A stretch of DNA of 64,000 bases. It comes from Aquimarina algicola. Its GTDB lineage: Bacteria > Bacteroidota > Bacteroidia > Flavobacteriales > Flavobacteriaceae. Under the pieces are notes generated by a model that was not told where the DNA came from, ran no database searches, and saw only the letters and a list, made by a program, of their open reading frames with translations. The stretch spans positions 1,054,001 to 1,118,000 of the forward strand of contig NZ_VFWZ01000002.1 in assembly GCF_006443095.1 (NCBI RefSeq), read 5' to 3'. A program made the translations under genes and the position numbers. Of this stretch, positions 9,893 through 19,695 are shown piece by piece. Positions within the stretch are counted from its first letter, which is position 1. Every line of letters starts with the position of its first letter.

Positions 9893-9900
9893 TATTTTTG
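9893..9900 (+). promoter_or_regulatory. Bacteroidota-type -7 element (TATTTTTG)
   Basis: Matches TAnnTTTG exactly and lies 63 bases before the DUF3108 start. The -33 side is only T-rich (CTTTTTAC), not a clean TTTG, so this is a candidate. Confidence 0.4.
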
Positions 9901-9962
9901 GAATAGATATTGCTTATTTATAATTAGTTAAAACTTTTTATATAAAACCAAGCCATACAATT

Positions 9963-10742
9963 ATGAGACCATATATATCAACATTAATTCTAATATTTAC
10001 TCTATTTTCTGCTTTTGCTCAAGATAACCACAAAGCATATGATTCTGGTGAGTGGTTCAAATTCAGAATTCATTATGGGGTTTTTACTGCAAGCTACGCG
10101 ACATTAGAGGTCAAAGAAGATAAAATTGATGGTAAACCGGTACACCATGTTATTGGTACTGGTAAGTCATCGGGATTTTTAAGTCTCTTTTTTAAAGTAG
10201 AGGATTATTACGAAAGTTATATTGACAAAAATGAAGTAAAGCCTTACAAATTTGTTAGAAAAATCAATGAAGGAGGACATACCAAAGACATTGAGATTGA
10301 TTTCAACCATCAAACCAGCAAAGCTCTAGTTTTCAACAAAAAACACAATACCAAAGAAACATTTCCTATCAAATCCGATGTACAGGATATGATGTCTTCA
10401 TTTTATTATTTGCGCAATAGTATAGAAACATCATCGCTCAAAAAAGGAGATGAGCAATATATCAACATGTTTTTTGACAATGAAAACTATAGATTTAAGT
10501 TAAAATTTCTCGGTAGAGAGGTCATTAAAACAAAAATGGGTAAAATTGCATGTTTAAAATTCAGACCCTACGTTCAGGCAGATAGAATTTTTAAAGAAGA
10601 AGAAAGTATGACTGTTTGGGTAAGTGATGATCCTAACAGAATGCCCGTAAGGATAAAAGCTGATATCTTGGTAGGCTCTATCAAAGCTGACTTAGACGCA
10701 TTCAAAGGTTTAAAACACCCATTTAAAACTATTATTGATTAA
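9963..10742 (+). CDS. DUF3108 periplasmic protein
   Basis: 259 residues with a signal peptide (MRPYISTLILIFTLFSAFAQ, cleavage near residue 20). The DUF3108 pattern is clear: a GEWFKFRIHYGVFTASYATLEV start, a middle VQDMMSSFYYLR, and a C-terminal VWVSDDPNRMPVRIKADILVGSIKADL. These beta-rich proteins are predicted to be periplasmic, of unknown function, with a lipocalin/LolB-like fold suggested by some models. Its stop abuts the ATG of kynA with no spacer, so it leads that operon. Confidence 0.85.
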   Translation: MRPYISTLILIFTLFSAFAQDNHKAYDSGEWFKFRIHYGVFTASYATLEVKEDKIDGKPVHHVIGTGKSSGFLSLFFKVEDYYESYIDKNEVKPYKFVRKINEGGHTKDIEIDFNHQTSKALVFNKKHNTKETFPIKSDVQDMMSSFYYLRNSIETSSLKKGDEQYINMFFDNENYRFKLKFLGREVIKTKMGKIACLKFRPYVQADRIFKEEESMTVWVSDDPNRMPVRIKADILVGSIKADLDAFKGLKHPFKTIID

Positions 10743-11708
10743 ATGAATGAACCTATAAAACCAGAGATAGTTGAAAAAATAAATCAATTAGAGAAAAAGT
10801 TTAAAAATTCCGGGCAAGATTTAGGTTCATATCTTGATGGTTTACTCCATGACAAGTATTTAACGTATTGGGATTATATTCATCTCGATACATTATTGAG
10901 TTTACAGATCCCTAAAACTCATTTTCCTGATGAAGAAATTTTTATAACCTATCATCAAATTACAGAACTTTATTTTAAGCTTATCATACATGAGCTGAAA
11001 CAGATTATTGATGATAAATTACAAACTGCCGAATTTTTTATTTCCAAAATCGATAGAATAAATCGGTACTTTAGAGTTTTGATTAATTCTTTTGATGTAA
11101 TGATCAAGGGAATGGATAAAAATCAATTCCTAAAATACAGAATGTCTTTATTACCAGCTAGTGGTTTTCAATCTGTACAATATCGATTAATTGAAATCTA
11201 TGCTACGCCATTAGTAAATCTGGTAAATACTAAAAACAGAAATCAATTTTCTGAAGAAGACCCTCTAGAAGAAGTATTTGAACATCTCTACTGGAAATCC
11301 GGTGCAACCGATATAGAGACAGGAGAAAAAACACTTACTCTAAAACAATTTGAATACAGATATACCCCAAGAATGATGCGTATTGCGTATCAGGTAGAAA
11401 AAAGTACAATCTACCATAAATACCATGACCTACCAGAAAAAGAACGAAATAATGTGCACCTTATCGAAGCATTACGTACTTTTGACACAAATGTAAATAT
11501 CAATTGGTTATTAATGCACATGGGTGCCGCTTTTCGATATCTTAATAGAGAAAAAGGTGAAGTTTTGGCAACCGGCGGAACAAATTGGAAAAACTTTTTA
11601 CCTCCTAGTTTCCAAAGAATTATGTTTTTTCCTAATCTCTGGAATCAACAAGAAAAAGAAGACTGGGGTAAACAATGGGTTACTCATCAATTTAATACCA
11701 AAAAATAA
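10743..11708 (+). CDS. kynA: Tryptophan 2,3-dioxygenase
   Basis: 321 residues. A heme enzyme of the kynurenine pathway that oxidises tryptophan to N-formylkynurenine. Family blocks are TYHQITELYFKLIIHEL (about 76-92), LLPASGFQSVQYRLIE (about 134-149) and, near the C-terminus, LATGGTNWKNFLPP. H259 in WLLMHMGAAFRYL is the probable axial heme ligand by position. It starts directly after the DUF3108 stop and is followed 12 bases later by an M23 peptidase gene. No other kynurenine genes are present. Confidence 0.92.
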   Translation: MNEPIKPEIVEKINQLEKKFKNSGQDLGSYLDGLLHDKYLTYWDYIHLDTLLSLQIPKTHFPDEEIFITYHQITELYFKLIIHELKQIIDDKLQTAEFFISKIDRINRYFRVLINSFDVMIKGMDKNQFLKYRMSLLPASGFQSVQYRLIEIYATPLVNLVNTKNRNQFSEEDPLEEVFEHLYWKSGATDIETGEKTLTLKQFEYRYTPRMMRIAYQVEKSTIYHKYHDLPEKERNNVHLIEALRTFDTNVNINWLLMHMGAAFRYLNREKGEVLATGGTNWKNFLPPSFQRIMFFPNLWNQQEKEDWGKQWVTHQFNTKK

Positions 11709-11720
11709 AATAGTCATCAG

Positions 11721-12974
11721 TTGAAACAAATAGGTTATCTACTACTATTATCAGTAGTATTATTTTCATGTAAACAAGAAAACAAAGCATTAGAAACTGT
11801 AGCAAGCAGTGTTGTCGAAGAAGAAGAAAAACCACCCATCATCAAAGAGTTTGGTTATATCTTGGATAATTTTACGGTGGTTAAAGACACTATAAAACCC
11901 GGAGATAGTTTTGGAGCCATTATGGATTCGCATGGTATGAGCAGAGCCCGCGTTTTTGAAATTACCAATAAAATTAAGGATACCTTTAATGTAGCAAAAA
12001 TTAGAGCAGGGAAACCCTACATGCTCTTAAAATCAAAAGACACTACAGAAAAAGCTCAAATATTTGTATATCAAAACAATAAAATAGACTATACTGTTAT
12101 TGATTTTAGAGATAGTATTATTGCCAAAAAAAATAAAAAACCTGTAAAACTAGTAGAAAAAATTGCATCCGGAACTATAGAAAGTAGTCTTATGCAAACT
12201 TTTGACGATCTTGATCTCAATTTTTTAGTTGCATATAATATGGCAGATATATATGCATGGACTATAGATTTCACACGATTACAAGCAGGGGATAGATTTA
12301 AAGTTGTATATACAGAACGATTTATCGACGATACAATTTCTGCAGGGATTGACAATATAAAAGCTACATATTTCGAGCATAGAAACAAACCTATTTATGC
12401 ATTTAGATTTATGGATGATTCAATACATAACTCTCATGATTATTTTGACGAAGAAGCCAATAATTTAAGAAGAGCATTCCTTAGAGCTCCGGTAAAATTT
12501 AGTAGAATATCTTCGAGATATAACCTAAAAAGAAGGATCAAATATTACGGTAACAAAATAAGACCGCACAGAGGTACAGATTTTGCTGCCCCTATAGGTA
12601 CTCCAATATTAGCAACAGCAGATGGTATCGTAACAAAATCGGAACGAAGAGGAGGTAACGGCAAATATGTAAAAATTAGACACAATGCTACTTATGACAC
12701 TCAATATCTTCATATGAGTAAACAAGCCGTAAAAGTAGGAGAGTTTGTAAAACAAGGAGACGTAATAGGATATATAGGTATGACAGGAAATACCAGTGGA
12801 CCGCACGTTTGCTATCGATTCTGGAAAAACGGAAAAGAAGTAGACCCTTTTAGACAAGAGCTTCCTACATCTAAACCATTAGCTGACAGCCTAAGACCTT
12901 CATTTTATAAACATATAGAACCACTGAGAACACAATTAGACAGTATTGTTTTTAAACCAAAAGAAATTTTATAA
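11721..12974 (+). CDS. M23 family (LytM) peptidoglycan endopeptidase, lipoprotein
   Basis: 417 residues from a TTG start, chosen because it gives a proper lipoprotein signal ([11 protein letters not shown], Cys near residue 17) right after kynA. A central region of about 200 residues resembles the OapA/LysM-like linker of other long M23 proteins ([20 protein letters not shown]). The LytM domain is C-terminal: [14 protein letters not shown] carries the His and Asp zinc ligands, followed by YLHMSK and [12 protein letters not shown]. The last motif has HVC where classical LytM enzymes have HxH. Expected to cleave peptide cross-links of peptidoglycan in the periplasm. Confidence 0.88.
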   Translation: MKQIGYLLLLSVVLFSCKQENKALETVASSVVEEEEKPPIIKEFGYILDNFTVVKDTIKPGDSFGAIMDSHGMSRARVFEITNKIKDTFNVAKIRAGKPYMLLKSKDTTEKAQIFVYQNNKIDYTVIDFRDSIIAKKNKKPVKLVEKIASGTIESSLMQTFDDLDLNFLVAYNMADIYAWTIDFTRLQAGDRFKVVYTERFIDDTISAGIDNIKATYFEHRNKPIYAFRFMDDSIHNSHDYFDEEANNLRRAFLRAPVKFSRISSRYNLKRRIKYYGNKIRPHRGTDFAAPIGTPILATADGIVTKSERRGGNGKYVKIRHNATYDTQYLHMSKQAVKVGEFVKQGDVIGYIGMTGNTSGPHVCYRFWKNGKEVDPFRQELPTSKPLADSLRPSFYKHIEPLRTQLDSIVFKPKEIL

Positions 12975-12976
12975 CC

Positions 12977-14626
12977 ATGGCACTACCTTCTATTAACCCA
13001 ACCACCACAAATGCTTGGAAAGCACTACAAGAACACTATTTATCTATTAGGGACAAAAAACTCAAAGATCTTTTCTTAGAAAATCCTGAACGAGCAAATC
13101 AATTTGCCATTGCCTGGAAAGATTTTTATGTAGATTATTCAAAAAATAGAATTAACGAAACTACAAAATCATTATTGCTAGATCTTGCAAAAGAAGTAAA
13201 ACTAGATCAGGCAATACAAAGTTATTTTGAAGGAGATATCATTAACGAAACAGAAAATAGAGCTGTTTTACATACAGCGCTAAGAACTCCTGGTGAGAAA
13301 AAAGTTTTTGTAGACGGTAAGGATGTCGTTCCTGAAATAAATGCAGTCAAAGAAAAAATTAAAAAATTTAGCTATGAGGTTATTTCAGGAGAATTAAAAG
13401 GGTATACAGGAAAACCATTTACCGATATCGTTAATATTGGGATAGGTGGTTCTGATCTTGGACCTGCAATGATTACAGAAGCACTAGAGTTTTATAAAAA
13501 TCATCTTAACATACATTTTATTTCTAATGTCGATGGGGACCATGTGCATCAGAGATTAAAAGGCCTAAATCCTGAAACTACTCTTTTTATTGTAGTTTCT
13601 AAAACTTTTTCTACCCAAGAAACACTTTCTAATGCTACGACTGCCAGAAAATGGTTTACTCAACACGCTATACAAGAAGCTGTGAGTAAACATTTTATTG
13701 CGGTATCTAGCAATATTAGTAATGTAACTAATTTTGGTATTGATTCAGAAAATATATTCCCTTTATGGGATTGGGTAGGTGGTCGTTTTTCACTTTGGAG
13801 CGCAGTAGGATTGTCTATAAGTCTTGCGATAGGCTATGATAATTTTGATGCGTTACTACAAGGAGCTAATGAAATGGATGAACATTTCAAGAATACTCCT
13901 TTCGAAAATAATATCCCGGTTATTCTGGCATTACAAAGCATATGGTATAATAACTTTTTTAATGCAGAAAGTGAAGCTATAATTCCATATTCTCAATATC
14001 TACATAGATTACCTGCTTATCTTCAACAAGGCATCATGGAGAGTAACGGAAAAAGTGTAGACCGAAATGGAGTTCCTGTGAATTACCAAACAGGTACGAT
14101 TATATGGGGAGAACCCGGAACAAACGCACAACATGCCTTTTTTCAACTCATTCATCAGGGAACCAAATTAATACCTGCAGAGTTTGTCGGGTTCAAACAT
14201 TCTCTTTTTGGAGATCAGGATCATCAAAACAAGCTAATGGCAAATTTCTTTGCACAAACAGAGGCTTTGATGAATGGAAAAACAAAAACCGAAGTAATCG
14301 ATGAATTAAATGCAAAAGGACTTTCAGAAACAGAAATAGAAAAACTCACTCCTTTTAAGGTTTTTGAAGGTAATAAACCCACAACGACCATACTAATTGA
14401 TAGGCTTACACCAAAATCTTTGGGATCATTGGTTGCTATGTATGAGCAGCGAATATTTGTACAAGGAGTAATTTGGAATATTTTTAGTTTTGACCAATGG
14501 GGAGTTGAATTAGGAAAGCAACTTGCAACAAACATTTTATCAGAAATAGAAAATAAAGAACCTAGAGAACATGACGCTTCTACAAAAACATTACTTCAGA
14601 AACTATTGATCAGTGATTTAAAATAA
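12977..14626 (+). CDS. pgi: Glucose-6-phosphate isomerase
   Basis: 549 residues, typical of the long PGI form. It interconverts glucose-6-phosphate and fructose-6-phosphate in glycolysis and gluconeogenesis. Signatures: [13 protein letters not shown] (about 155-167), the PGI motif [16 protein letters not shown] (about 260-275), and [17 protein letters not shown] with [16 protein letters not shown] in the C-terminal half. It starts 2 bases after the M23 gene and ends the operon that began with DUF3108; a terminator follows at 14643. Confidence 0.97.
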   Translation: MALPSINPTTTNAWKALQEHYLSIRDKKLKDLFLENPERANQFAIAWKDFYVDYSKNRINETTKSLLLDLAKEVKLDQAIQSYFEGDIINETENRAVLHTALRTPGEKKVFVDGKDVVPEINAVKEKIKKFSYEVISGELKGYTGKPFTDIVNIGIGGSDLGPAMITEALEFYKNHLNIHFISNVDGDHVHQRLKGLNPETTLFIVVSKTFSTQETLSNATTARKWFTQHAIQEAVSKHFIAVSSNISNVTNFGIDSENIFPLWDWVGGRFSLWSAVGLSISLAIGYDNFDALLQGANEMDEHFKNTPFENNIPVILALQSIWYNNFFNAESEAIIPYSQYLHRLPAYLQQGIMESNGKSVDRNGVPVNYQTGTIIWGEPGTNAQHAFFQLIHQGTKLIPAEFVGFKHSLFGDQDHQNKLMANFFAQTEALMNGKTKTEVIDELNAKGLSETEIEKLTPFKVFEGNKPTTTILIDRLTPKSLGSLVAMYEQRIFVQGVIWNIFSFDQWGVELGKQLATNILSEIENKEPREHDASTKTLLQKLLISDLK

Positions 14627-15068
14627 AAGTATCTTATTTTTAATAAAGCCCGAGTATAAAATATTAACTTGGGCTTTATTCTTCTTCAGTATATTTTCAA
14701 ACCAAAAACATCATATCTGAACAATATTTTTTTGGTATTCTACTCTTTTTTCAGAGCGGTGTTGCAACATTATTGTTATTTTTTTTTCACTACAATATTA
14801 ACAAATAAACAAAATTCATTTTAAACAACTAAAAATCAGTTATTTATACTTGAAAAAATTAAGTTTTATTTGTGGAAATTCTTAGAAACTCTTAACATTA
14901 AGGTAAACTTAGGTTTCATAAAGATTTGTTCTTTTGCAGAACTAATAAGTTCAAAAGCGATTATAAAGCTGATTTTGATGCAAGTAGATTTAATCATATT
15001 GTGATCATCGAACTACTTTAATCATTTGAGGTTTTATAGAGTAATTAACAAACAATTAAATTACACTC
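14627..15068. other. Intergenic region between pgi and the Oar-like receptor
   Basis: 442 bases: the pgi terminator at 14643-14679, then about 390 bases of AT-rich sequence with no ORF, repeat or clear TTTG-N19-TAnnTTTG promoter that I can support. A long untranslated leader for the receptor gene is possible. Confidence 0.4.
14643..14679 (+). terminator. Intrinsic terminator of the pgi operon
   Basis: 13-bp stem ATAAAGCCCGAGT / ACTTGGGCTTTAT with one G-U pair and an 11-base loop, 16 bases after the pgi stop and followed by a T-rich tract. Confidence 0.8.
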
Positions 15069-18000
15069 ATGAAAAAGATTACAGTTTTATTTTTTGTAAT
15101 CCTTCTTGCATTCGTTGGGGAGACGTATGCGCAAGGGGTAACCACATCCTCCATTAACGGGAAGATAATTGACAATACTGGGAGTCCAATGCCCGGTGCC
15201 AATATTGTAGCTATTCATAATCCGACAGGAACTAAATATGGAGTTACTACAGACTTTGATGGCTTTTATCGTATCAGTAATATGAGGGTTGGAGGTCCAT
15301 ACACTATTACTATTTCTTATGTAGGGTTTAAAGAGGTTAAAAAAGAAGGTCTATTTTTACAATTAGGTCAATCTGAAAGAATAAGTGTTCAGATGGAAGA
15401 AGAAGCCGATGCATTAGAAGAAGTGATTATTACAGCACAAGCAAATAGTGTATTTGATTCTGGAAAAACAGGTTCTGAAACCACTGTAACCAGAAGACAA
15501 CTAAATACTATACCAAACACTTCTAGATCTATTTCAGAATTTGTTAGAATTACACCTCAGGCAAGACTTGCAGAAGGAGATGACGGATTTAATTTCTCTA
15601 TTGCAGGTCAAAATAACCGTTTTAACGGAATTTATGTTGATGGGGCCGTAAATAATGATGCTTTTGGTTTAGCTGGATCTGGTACTAATGGTGGTCAAAC
15701 AGGTATCAACCCTTTTACAATAGATGCGATAGAAACAATTCAAATTAACGTTGCTCCTTTCGATGTAAAACAATCAGGTTTTGCGGGTGGAGCAGTAAAT
15801 GCAATTACCAGATCGGGATCAAATAACTGGGAAGGATCTGTTTATACTTTCTTTAAAAACGAAGATTTAGTTGGAAAAACTCCTGTTGATTTAGTAAATG
15901 AGGGAGATGAAAGACAAAAATTAGATGAATTTACCGCATTAACTTATGGTATGAGAGTTGGTGGTCCTATCATTAAGGATAAATTATTTTTCTTTGCCAA
16001 TTATGAAAGAGTAGATAATGAGTTTAACAACCCATTTAACATCAGCAATTATACAGGAAGTTCAACTGCTGCTGATTTAGCAAATCTTAGACAAACTGTT
16101 CTATCTCGTTATAACTACGATATTGGTAGTTTTGAAAACAATGTGTCTACATTACTTGGTAACACATTTACGGTAAGATTAGACTGGAACATCAATGAGA
16201 ACAACCAGATATTTTTAAAAAACAACTATGTAAAGTCTGAAAACCTTGAAGGAAGAGCTTCTGGTATTAGAACTATTAACTTTTCTAACGGATCAGAACT
16301 TTTTGAAAGTGTAACAAATACTACTACTTTAGAATGGAATACTACCATTGGTAATAAATTTTCTAACAACTTAATATTAGGATATTCTAGAGTAAGAGAT
16401 GATAGAGATCCTGCAGGAGATCCATTCCCATCAGTACAATTGAATGATGCCGATGGTGGTAGAATAAATTTTGGAGCAGAAAGATTTAGTACTGCTAACC
16501 TTTTAGATCAAGATGTATTTACATTAGCGAATAACTTTAATATCTATTCAGGAAGACATACAGTTACCATAGGTACACAAAACGAATATGCTTCTGCAAA
16601 GAATTTATTTTTTGCAAGCAACTTTGGTTACTATCAATATTTTGATCAATTCGAGGATGTTAATGGAGATGGTATAGAAACTCTTGTAAGCACTGGAACG
16701 GAACAGTTCTTAAATCAACAAGCAGCAGATCGATATGATATAAGCTATCCGTTACTTGAAGGTTCTAGAGTTGGTGATGATGCTGTTGGAGCGGCAGAGT
16801 TCGAAAGAGTAATGTTTGGGTTCTATGCGCAAGATGAAGTTCAGTTTTCAGAGAATTTAAAAATTACTGCTGGTCTAAGAGTAGATATTCCATTCTGGGA
16901 AGATGGTACAGTGAATGAAGATTTCAACAATAGAACTATTCCAATCTTAGAAGCTGCTGGTAAAGACTTACGAGGAGCTAGAGTTGGTAAAGCAATCAAC
17001 CCTAGAGCTCATATTGCTCCTCGTTTAGGATTTAACTGGGATGTAAAAGGAAATAAAACAACACAGGTTAGAGGTGGTTTAGGTGTTTTCACTTCAAGAG
17101 TGCCACTAGTTTGGGCAGGTGGAACCTATAATAATAATGGTGTAACACAAGGCGCTAGTGAAGAGAGAAACTTTACTGAAGACATCTTCTTTAACTCAAA
17201 TGTTAATGAACAGCCTATTCATATTGATAGAGGGTCTGGAGAAGTTGGTGGACAAATAGATTTATTTTCTCCTGACACAAAACTTCCACAAGTTTTAAAA
17301 TACAATCTTGCTGTAGATCAAAAGTTACCATGGTGGGGGCTAATCGCATCTGCAGATTTATTATACCAAGATAATATTACTCAATTACAATACGAAAATC
17401 TAAATATAGCTGGACCTGTAGGAACTCTTAATGGTGGGCAAGACAATAGATTACGTTACAATAGAGGTTTTATTGATCGTACATATAGCGGAATATATTT
17501 AGCCTCAAATGTTGGAGCTGGATATTCATATAATGCTACCTTTACAATACAAAAACCTTTTAGTAATGGTTTCCAAGCAAGTGCGTCTTATTCATATGGT
17601 GAGTCAAAAAATGTATTTGATGCTTCGTCTTCTCAAAACAGTTCACAATGGAGAAATCAAATCACTGTAAATGGTAAAAACGCTGGAATTCCTGTAGCTA
17701 GATCAGACTTCTCTTTAGGACATAGAATTATTGCTAATGCTTCTTATGAGTTTAAATGGAACGAGAATATTAAAACTACAATAGGGCTTGTTTATGAAGG
17801 TTCTCAAGGAGCTCCATTTTCTTACACATATAGAACTCCAAACTTTGGAAACTTTACTTTAAATGATGATACTAGAGATAAAGCATTAATTTATGTTCCT
17901 GCAAATCGAAGCGAAATCAATTTAGTAGATATTGTAAGAAACGGTGTTGTGACTACTAGTGCTGAAGAACAATGGCAAATACTTAACAATTATATTGAAG

Positions 18001-18374
18001 GTAATGATTACCTAAGAGATCGTAGAGGACAATATGCAGAACGTAATGGAGAAAGAGGACCTTGGAATCATATTTTTGACTTCAAATTTGTTCAAGATTT
18101 CTCTCTTAAGGTAGGTAATAACACTCACGGATTCCAAATCACTGCTGATATCCTTAACTTTGGAAACTTCTTAAATAAAGACTGGGGTGTACGTAAATTT
18201 GCTGGAAACTTTGGAGAGGTTCAAATTATTGATTTAATTGGAGTTGATGACAACAACGTTCCTAGTTTCCAAGTAAACGAGAGAAACATAGAGAATGTAG
18301 AAGAAATCGATGATGAAGGTAATCAATCTTCTAGATGGCAAATGCAAATAGGATTACGTTATCTTTTTAACTAG
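15069..18374 (+). CDS. Large TonB-dependent receptor, Oar/carboxypeptidase-regulatory type
   Basis: 1101 residues. The signal peptide ends near residue 21 (GETYAQ). A carboxypeptidase-regulatory-like (CnaB-type) domain spans about 28-112 (SINGKIIDNTGSPMPGANIV); a plug domain runs from about 130 with IYVDGAVNNDAFGL and FAGGAVNAITRSGSNNW; the rest is a 22-strand-type outer-membrane barrel ending LRYLFN. This is the Oar-like receptor group common in Flavobacteriia, distinct from SusC because no SusD partner follows. The substrate cannot be told from sequence. It is monocistronic, with a terminator 35 bases downstream. Confidence 0.93.
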   Translation: MKKITVLFFVILLAFVGETYAQGVTTSSINGKIIDNTGSPMPGANIVAIHNPTGTKYGVTTDFDGFYRISNMRVGGPYTITISYVGFKEVKKEGLFLQLGQSERISVQMEEEADALEEVIITAQANSVFDSGKTGSETTVTRRQLNTIPNTSRSISEFVRITPQARLAEGDDGFNFSIAGQNNRFNGIYVDGAVNNDAFGLAGSGTNGGQTGINPFTIDAIETIQINVAPFDVKQSGFAGGAVNAITRSGSNNWEGSVYTFFKNEDLVGKTPVDLVNEGDERQKLDEFTALTYGMRVGGPIIKDKLFFFANYERVDNEFNNPFNISNYTGSSTAADLANLRQTVLSRYNYDIGSFENNVSTLLGNTFTVRLDWNINENNQIFLKNNYVKSENLEGRASGIRTINFSNGSELFESVTNTTTLEWNTTIGNKFSNNLILGYSRVRDDRDPAGDPFPSVQLNDADGGRINFGAERFSTANLLDQDVFTLANNFNIYSGRHTVTIGTQNEYASAKNLFFASNFGYYQYFDQFEDVNGDGIETLVSTGTEQFLNQQAADRYDISYPLLEGSRVGDDAVGAAEFERVMFGFYAQDEVQFSENLKITAGLRVDIPFWEDGTVNEDFNNRTIPILEAAGKDLRGARVGKAINPRAHIAPRLGFNWDVKGNKTTQVRGGLGVFTSRVPLVWAGGTYNNNGVTQGASEERNFTEDIFFNSNVNEQPIHIDRGSGEVGGQIDLFSPDTKLPQVLKYNLAVDQKLPWWGLIASADLLYQDNITQLQYENLNIAGPVGTLNGGQDNRLRYNRGFIDRTYSGIYLASNVGAGYSYNATFTIQKPFSNGFQASASYSYGESKNVFDASSSQNSSQWRNQITVNGKNAGIPVARSDFSLGHRIIANASYEFKWNENIKTTIGLVYEGSQGAPFSYTYRTPNFGNFTLNDDTRDKALIYVPANRSEINLVDIVRNGVVTTSAEEQWQILNNYIEGNDYLRDRRGQYAERNGERGPWNHIFDFKFVQDFSLKVGNNTHGFQITADILNFGNFLNKDWGVRKFAGNFGEVQIIDLIGVDDNNVPSFQVNERNIENVEEIDDEGNQSSRWQMQIGLRYLFN

Positions 18375-18408
18375 TATTTATAGTACTATAATATTCAAAA
18401 TGATATAG

Positions 18409-18441
18409 AAATCCCCTCTCATAACTGAGAGGGGATTTTTT
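18409..18441 (+). terminator. Intrinsic terminator of the Oar-like receptor
   Basis: 13-bp perfect stem AAATCCCCTCTCA / TGAGAGGGGATTT with a 4-base loop, running into a T6 tract. Confidence 0.9.
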
Positions 18442-18563
18442 GTTATTATTAATACTCATAATGATAATGTCAAAACAGAATTATCAAATCATATGAATTA
18501 CTCAATAAATAAAAATTATCTTTCTATCAATCTTACAGATAAGGTTTTTTTAACCATTATACT

Positions 18564-18571
18564 TACCTTTG
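18564..18571 (+). promoter_or_regulatory. Candidate -7 element (TACCTTTG)
   Basis: Exact TAnnTTTG match 79 bases before the small membrane protein gene; the -33 position is only T-rich. Confidence 0.35.
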
Positions 18572-18650
18572 AACTATCATCAAGAAACTTTTATAACTCT
18601 TGATTTTTACAAATACAAAACAAAACTTCATTAACTAAACGACGTATATT

Positions 18651-19091
18651 ATGTATCAAGCGATTCAGATTGTTCACTCTTATTGGGCTTATCTTGTTTT
18701 ACTAATTGTAACATTGGCAACTATAAATGCCCTAGCCGGTTTTTTCGGTAAAAGAGAGTATGCTCCAAAAGATTTTAGAGTTTCTTTATTCGCACTTATT
18801 GTTTCACATATTCAGTTATTAATTGGTCTTGCTATTTTCTTTTTATCCCCTCTTGTCGTATGGTTTTCAGGAACATACAAAGTTGGAGAAATCATGAAAG
18901 ATGCTACACTACGTCTTTATAATGTTGAGCATCCAACCGTAATGATTTTAACAATCGTCTTTATTACTATCGGATATTCTAAACATAAAAAGAAATTAAC
19001 CTCTACTCCAAAATTTAAAATCTTGGCTATTTTCTATACTATCGCTTGGATTTTAATGCTATCAAGAATTCCTTGGGCACAATGGTTTTAA
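18651..19091 (+). CDS. Four-helix membrane protein of unknown function
   Basis: 146 residues with four hydrophobic segments at about 12-32, 43-66, 93-110 and 123-141. Several conserved-looking histidines (H9, H50s, H94) near helix ends and the C-terminal PWAQWF suggest an inner-membrane protein, perhaps a heme or quinone-linked carrier like the small cytochrome-b-type proteins, but no diagnostic motif is seen. Homologous proteins are common in Flavobacteriia (from memory). It has its own promoter candidate and is followed 87 bases later by a GNAT gene. Confidence 0.7.
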   Translation: MYQAIQIVHSYWAYLVLLIVTLATINALAGFFGKREYAPKDFRVSLFALIVSHIQLLIGLAIFFLSPLVVWFSGTYKVGEIMKDATLRLYNVEHPTVMILTIVFITIGYSKHKKKLTSTPKFKILAIFYTIAWILMLSRIPWAQWF

Positions 19092-19178
19092 AAATTAATG
19101 CTGATAAAGATTTGATCAAAATAATGATGTATTGAATTACATATCTGTAATAACACTATCATAATAGTAATACAAGTC

Positions 19179-19601
19179 ATGCAATCTCTTACCCTTGTCA
19201 AAGCAAAACAAACAGACATAGACTTTTTATTTGACCTAAGAAAACAGACTATGGCAGTGCATTTAGAAAATGCAGGTATACCCATGAATGACATAGCTCA
19301 TAAAGCTCGAATATATTATAGATTTAATTACATATATATCCTTTGGTCAAATAACCAAAAAGTTGGAATGATCAAGTATAAAGAAGAGGATACAACTTCT
19401 GAAATTATGCAGCTACAAGTACTACCAAAATATCAGGGACAAGGTATAGGCAAGCAAGTGATACAAAAAGTGATCGAAAATTCAAAAAAAGTAACCTTAA
19501 AGGTTCTAAAACAAAACCCCGCTAAGGATTTATATACTAGATGTGGATTTATAATTACAGGACAAGACGATCACGAATTTTTTATGGAATATAATAGCTG
19601 A
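19179..19601 (+). CDS. GNAT-family N-acetyltransferase
   Basis: 140 residues. The acetyl-CoA binding motif A is clear: LQVLPKYQGQGIGKQVIQKVI (about 88 onward) with the Q/R-x-x-G-x-G/A pyrophosphate loop. The N-terminal half (LVKAKQTDIDFLFDLRKQTM) is the usual beta-alpha start. The acceptor cannot be inferred. It converges on the DUF3078 gene across a bidirectional terminator. Confidence 0.88.
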   Translation: MQSLTLVKAKQTDIDFLFDLRKQTMAVHLENAGIPMNDIAHKARIYYRFNYIYILWSNNQKVGMIKYKEEDTTSEIMQLQVLPKYQGQGIGKQVIQKVIENSKKVTLKVLKQNPAKDLYTRCGFIITGQDDHEFFMEYNS

Positions 19602-19622
19602 AAGATAATAATCACGATAAAT

Positions 19623-19665
19623 AAAAGCCCAAAAGCTGTTTCTGAATAACAGTTTTTGGGCTTTT
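19623..19665. terminator. Bidirectional intrinsic terminator
   Basis: 18-bp stem with one G-U pair, AAAAGCCCAAAAGCTGTT / AACAGTTTTTGGGCTTTT, loop of 7. The A-rich 5' arm and T-rich 3' arm can stop both the GNAT transcript (+) and the suf-block transcript (-). Confidence 0.9.
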
Positions 19666-19695
19666 ACTCTTTATATATAAATTTTTCTTTTTCTT

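Larger units (their letters stand above)
9580..9962. other. Intergenic region after hppD: two hairpins and a promoter, no gene
   Basis: 383 bases without a supported ORF. It holds a perfect 10-bp hairpin at 9726-9753 (ATATAAATGG / CCATTTATAT, loop 8) with no T-tract, a strong intrinsic terminator at 9807-9835, and a promoter-like element at 9893-9900 for the next gene. The terminator lies 228 bases beyond the hppD stop, leaving room for a long 3' UTR or a small RNA. Confidence 0.5.

Noticed and set aside
15069..18374. Receptor as a SusC of a polysaccharide utilisation locus
   Set aside because: No SusD-like gene, glycosidase or sulfatase is adjacent, and it is followed directly by a terminator.
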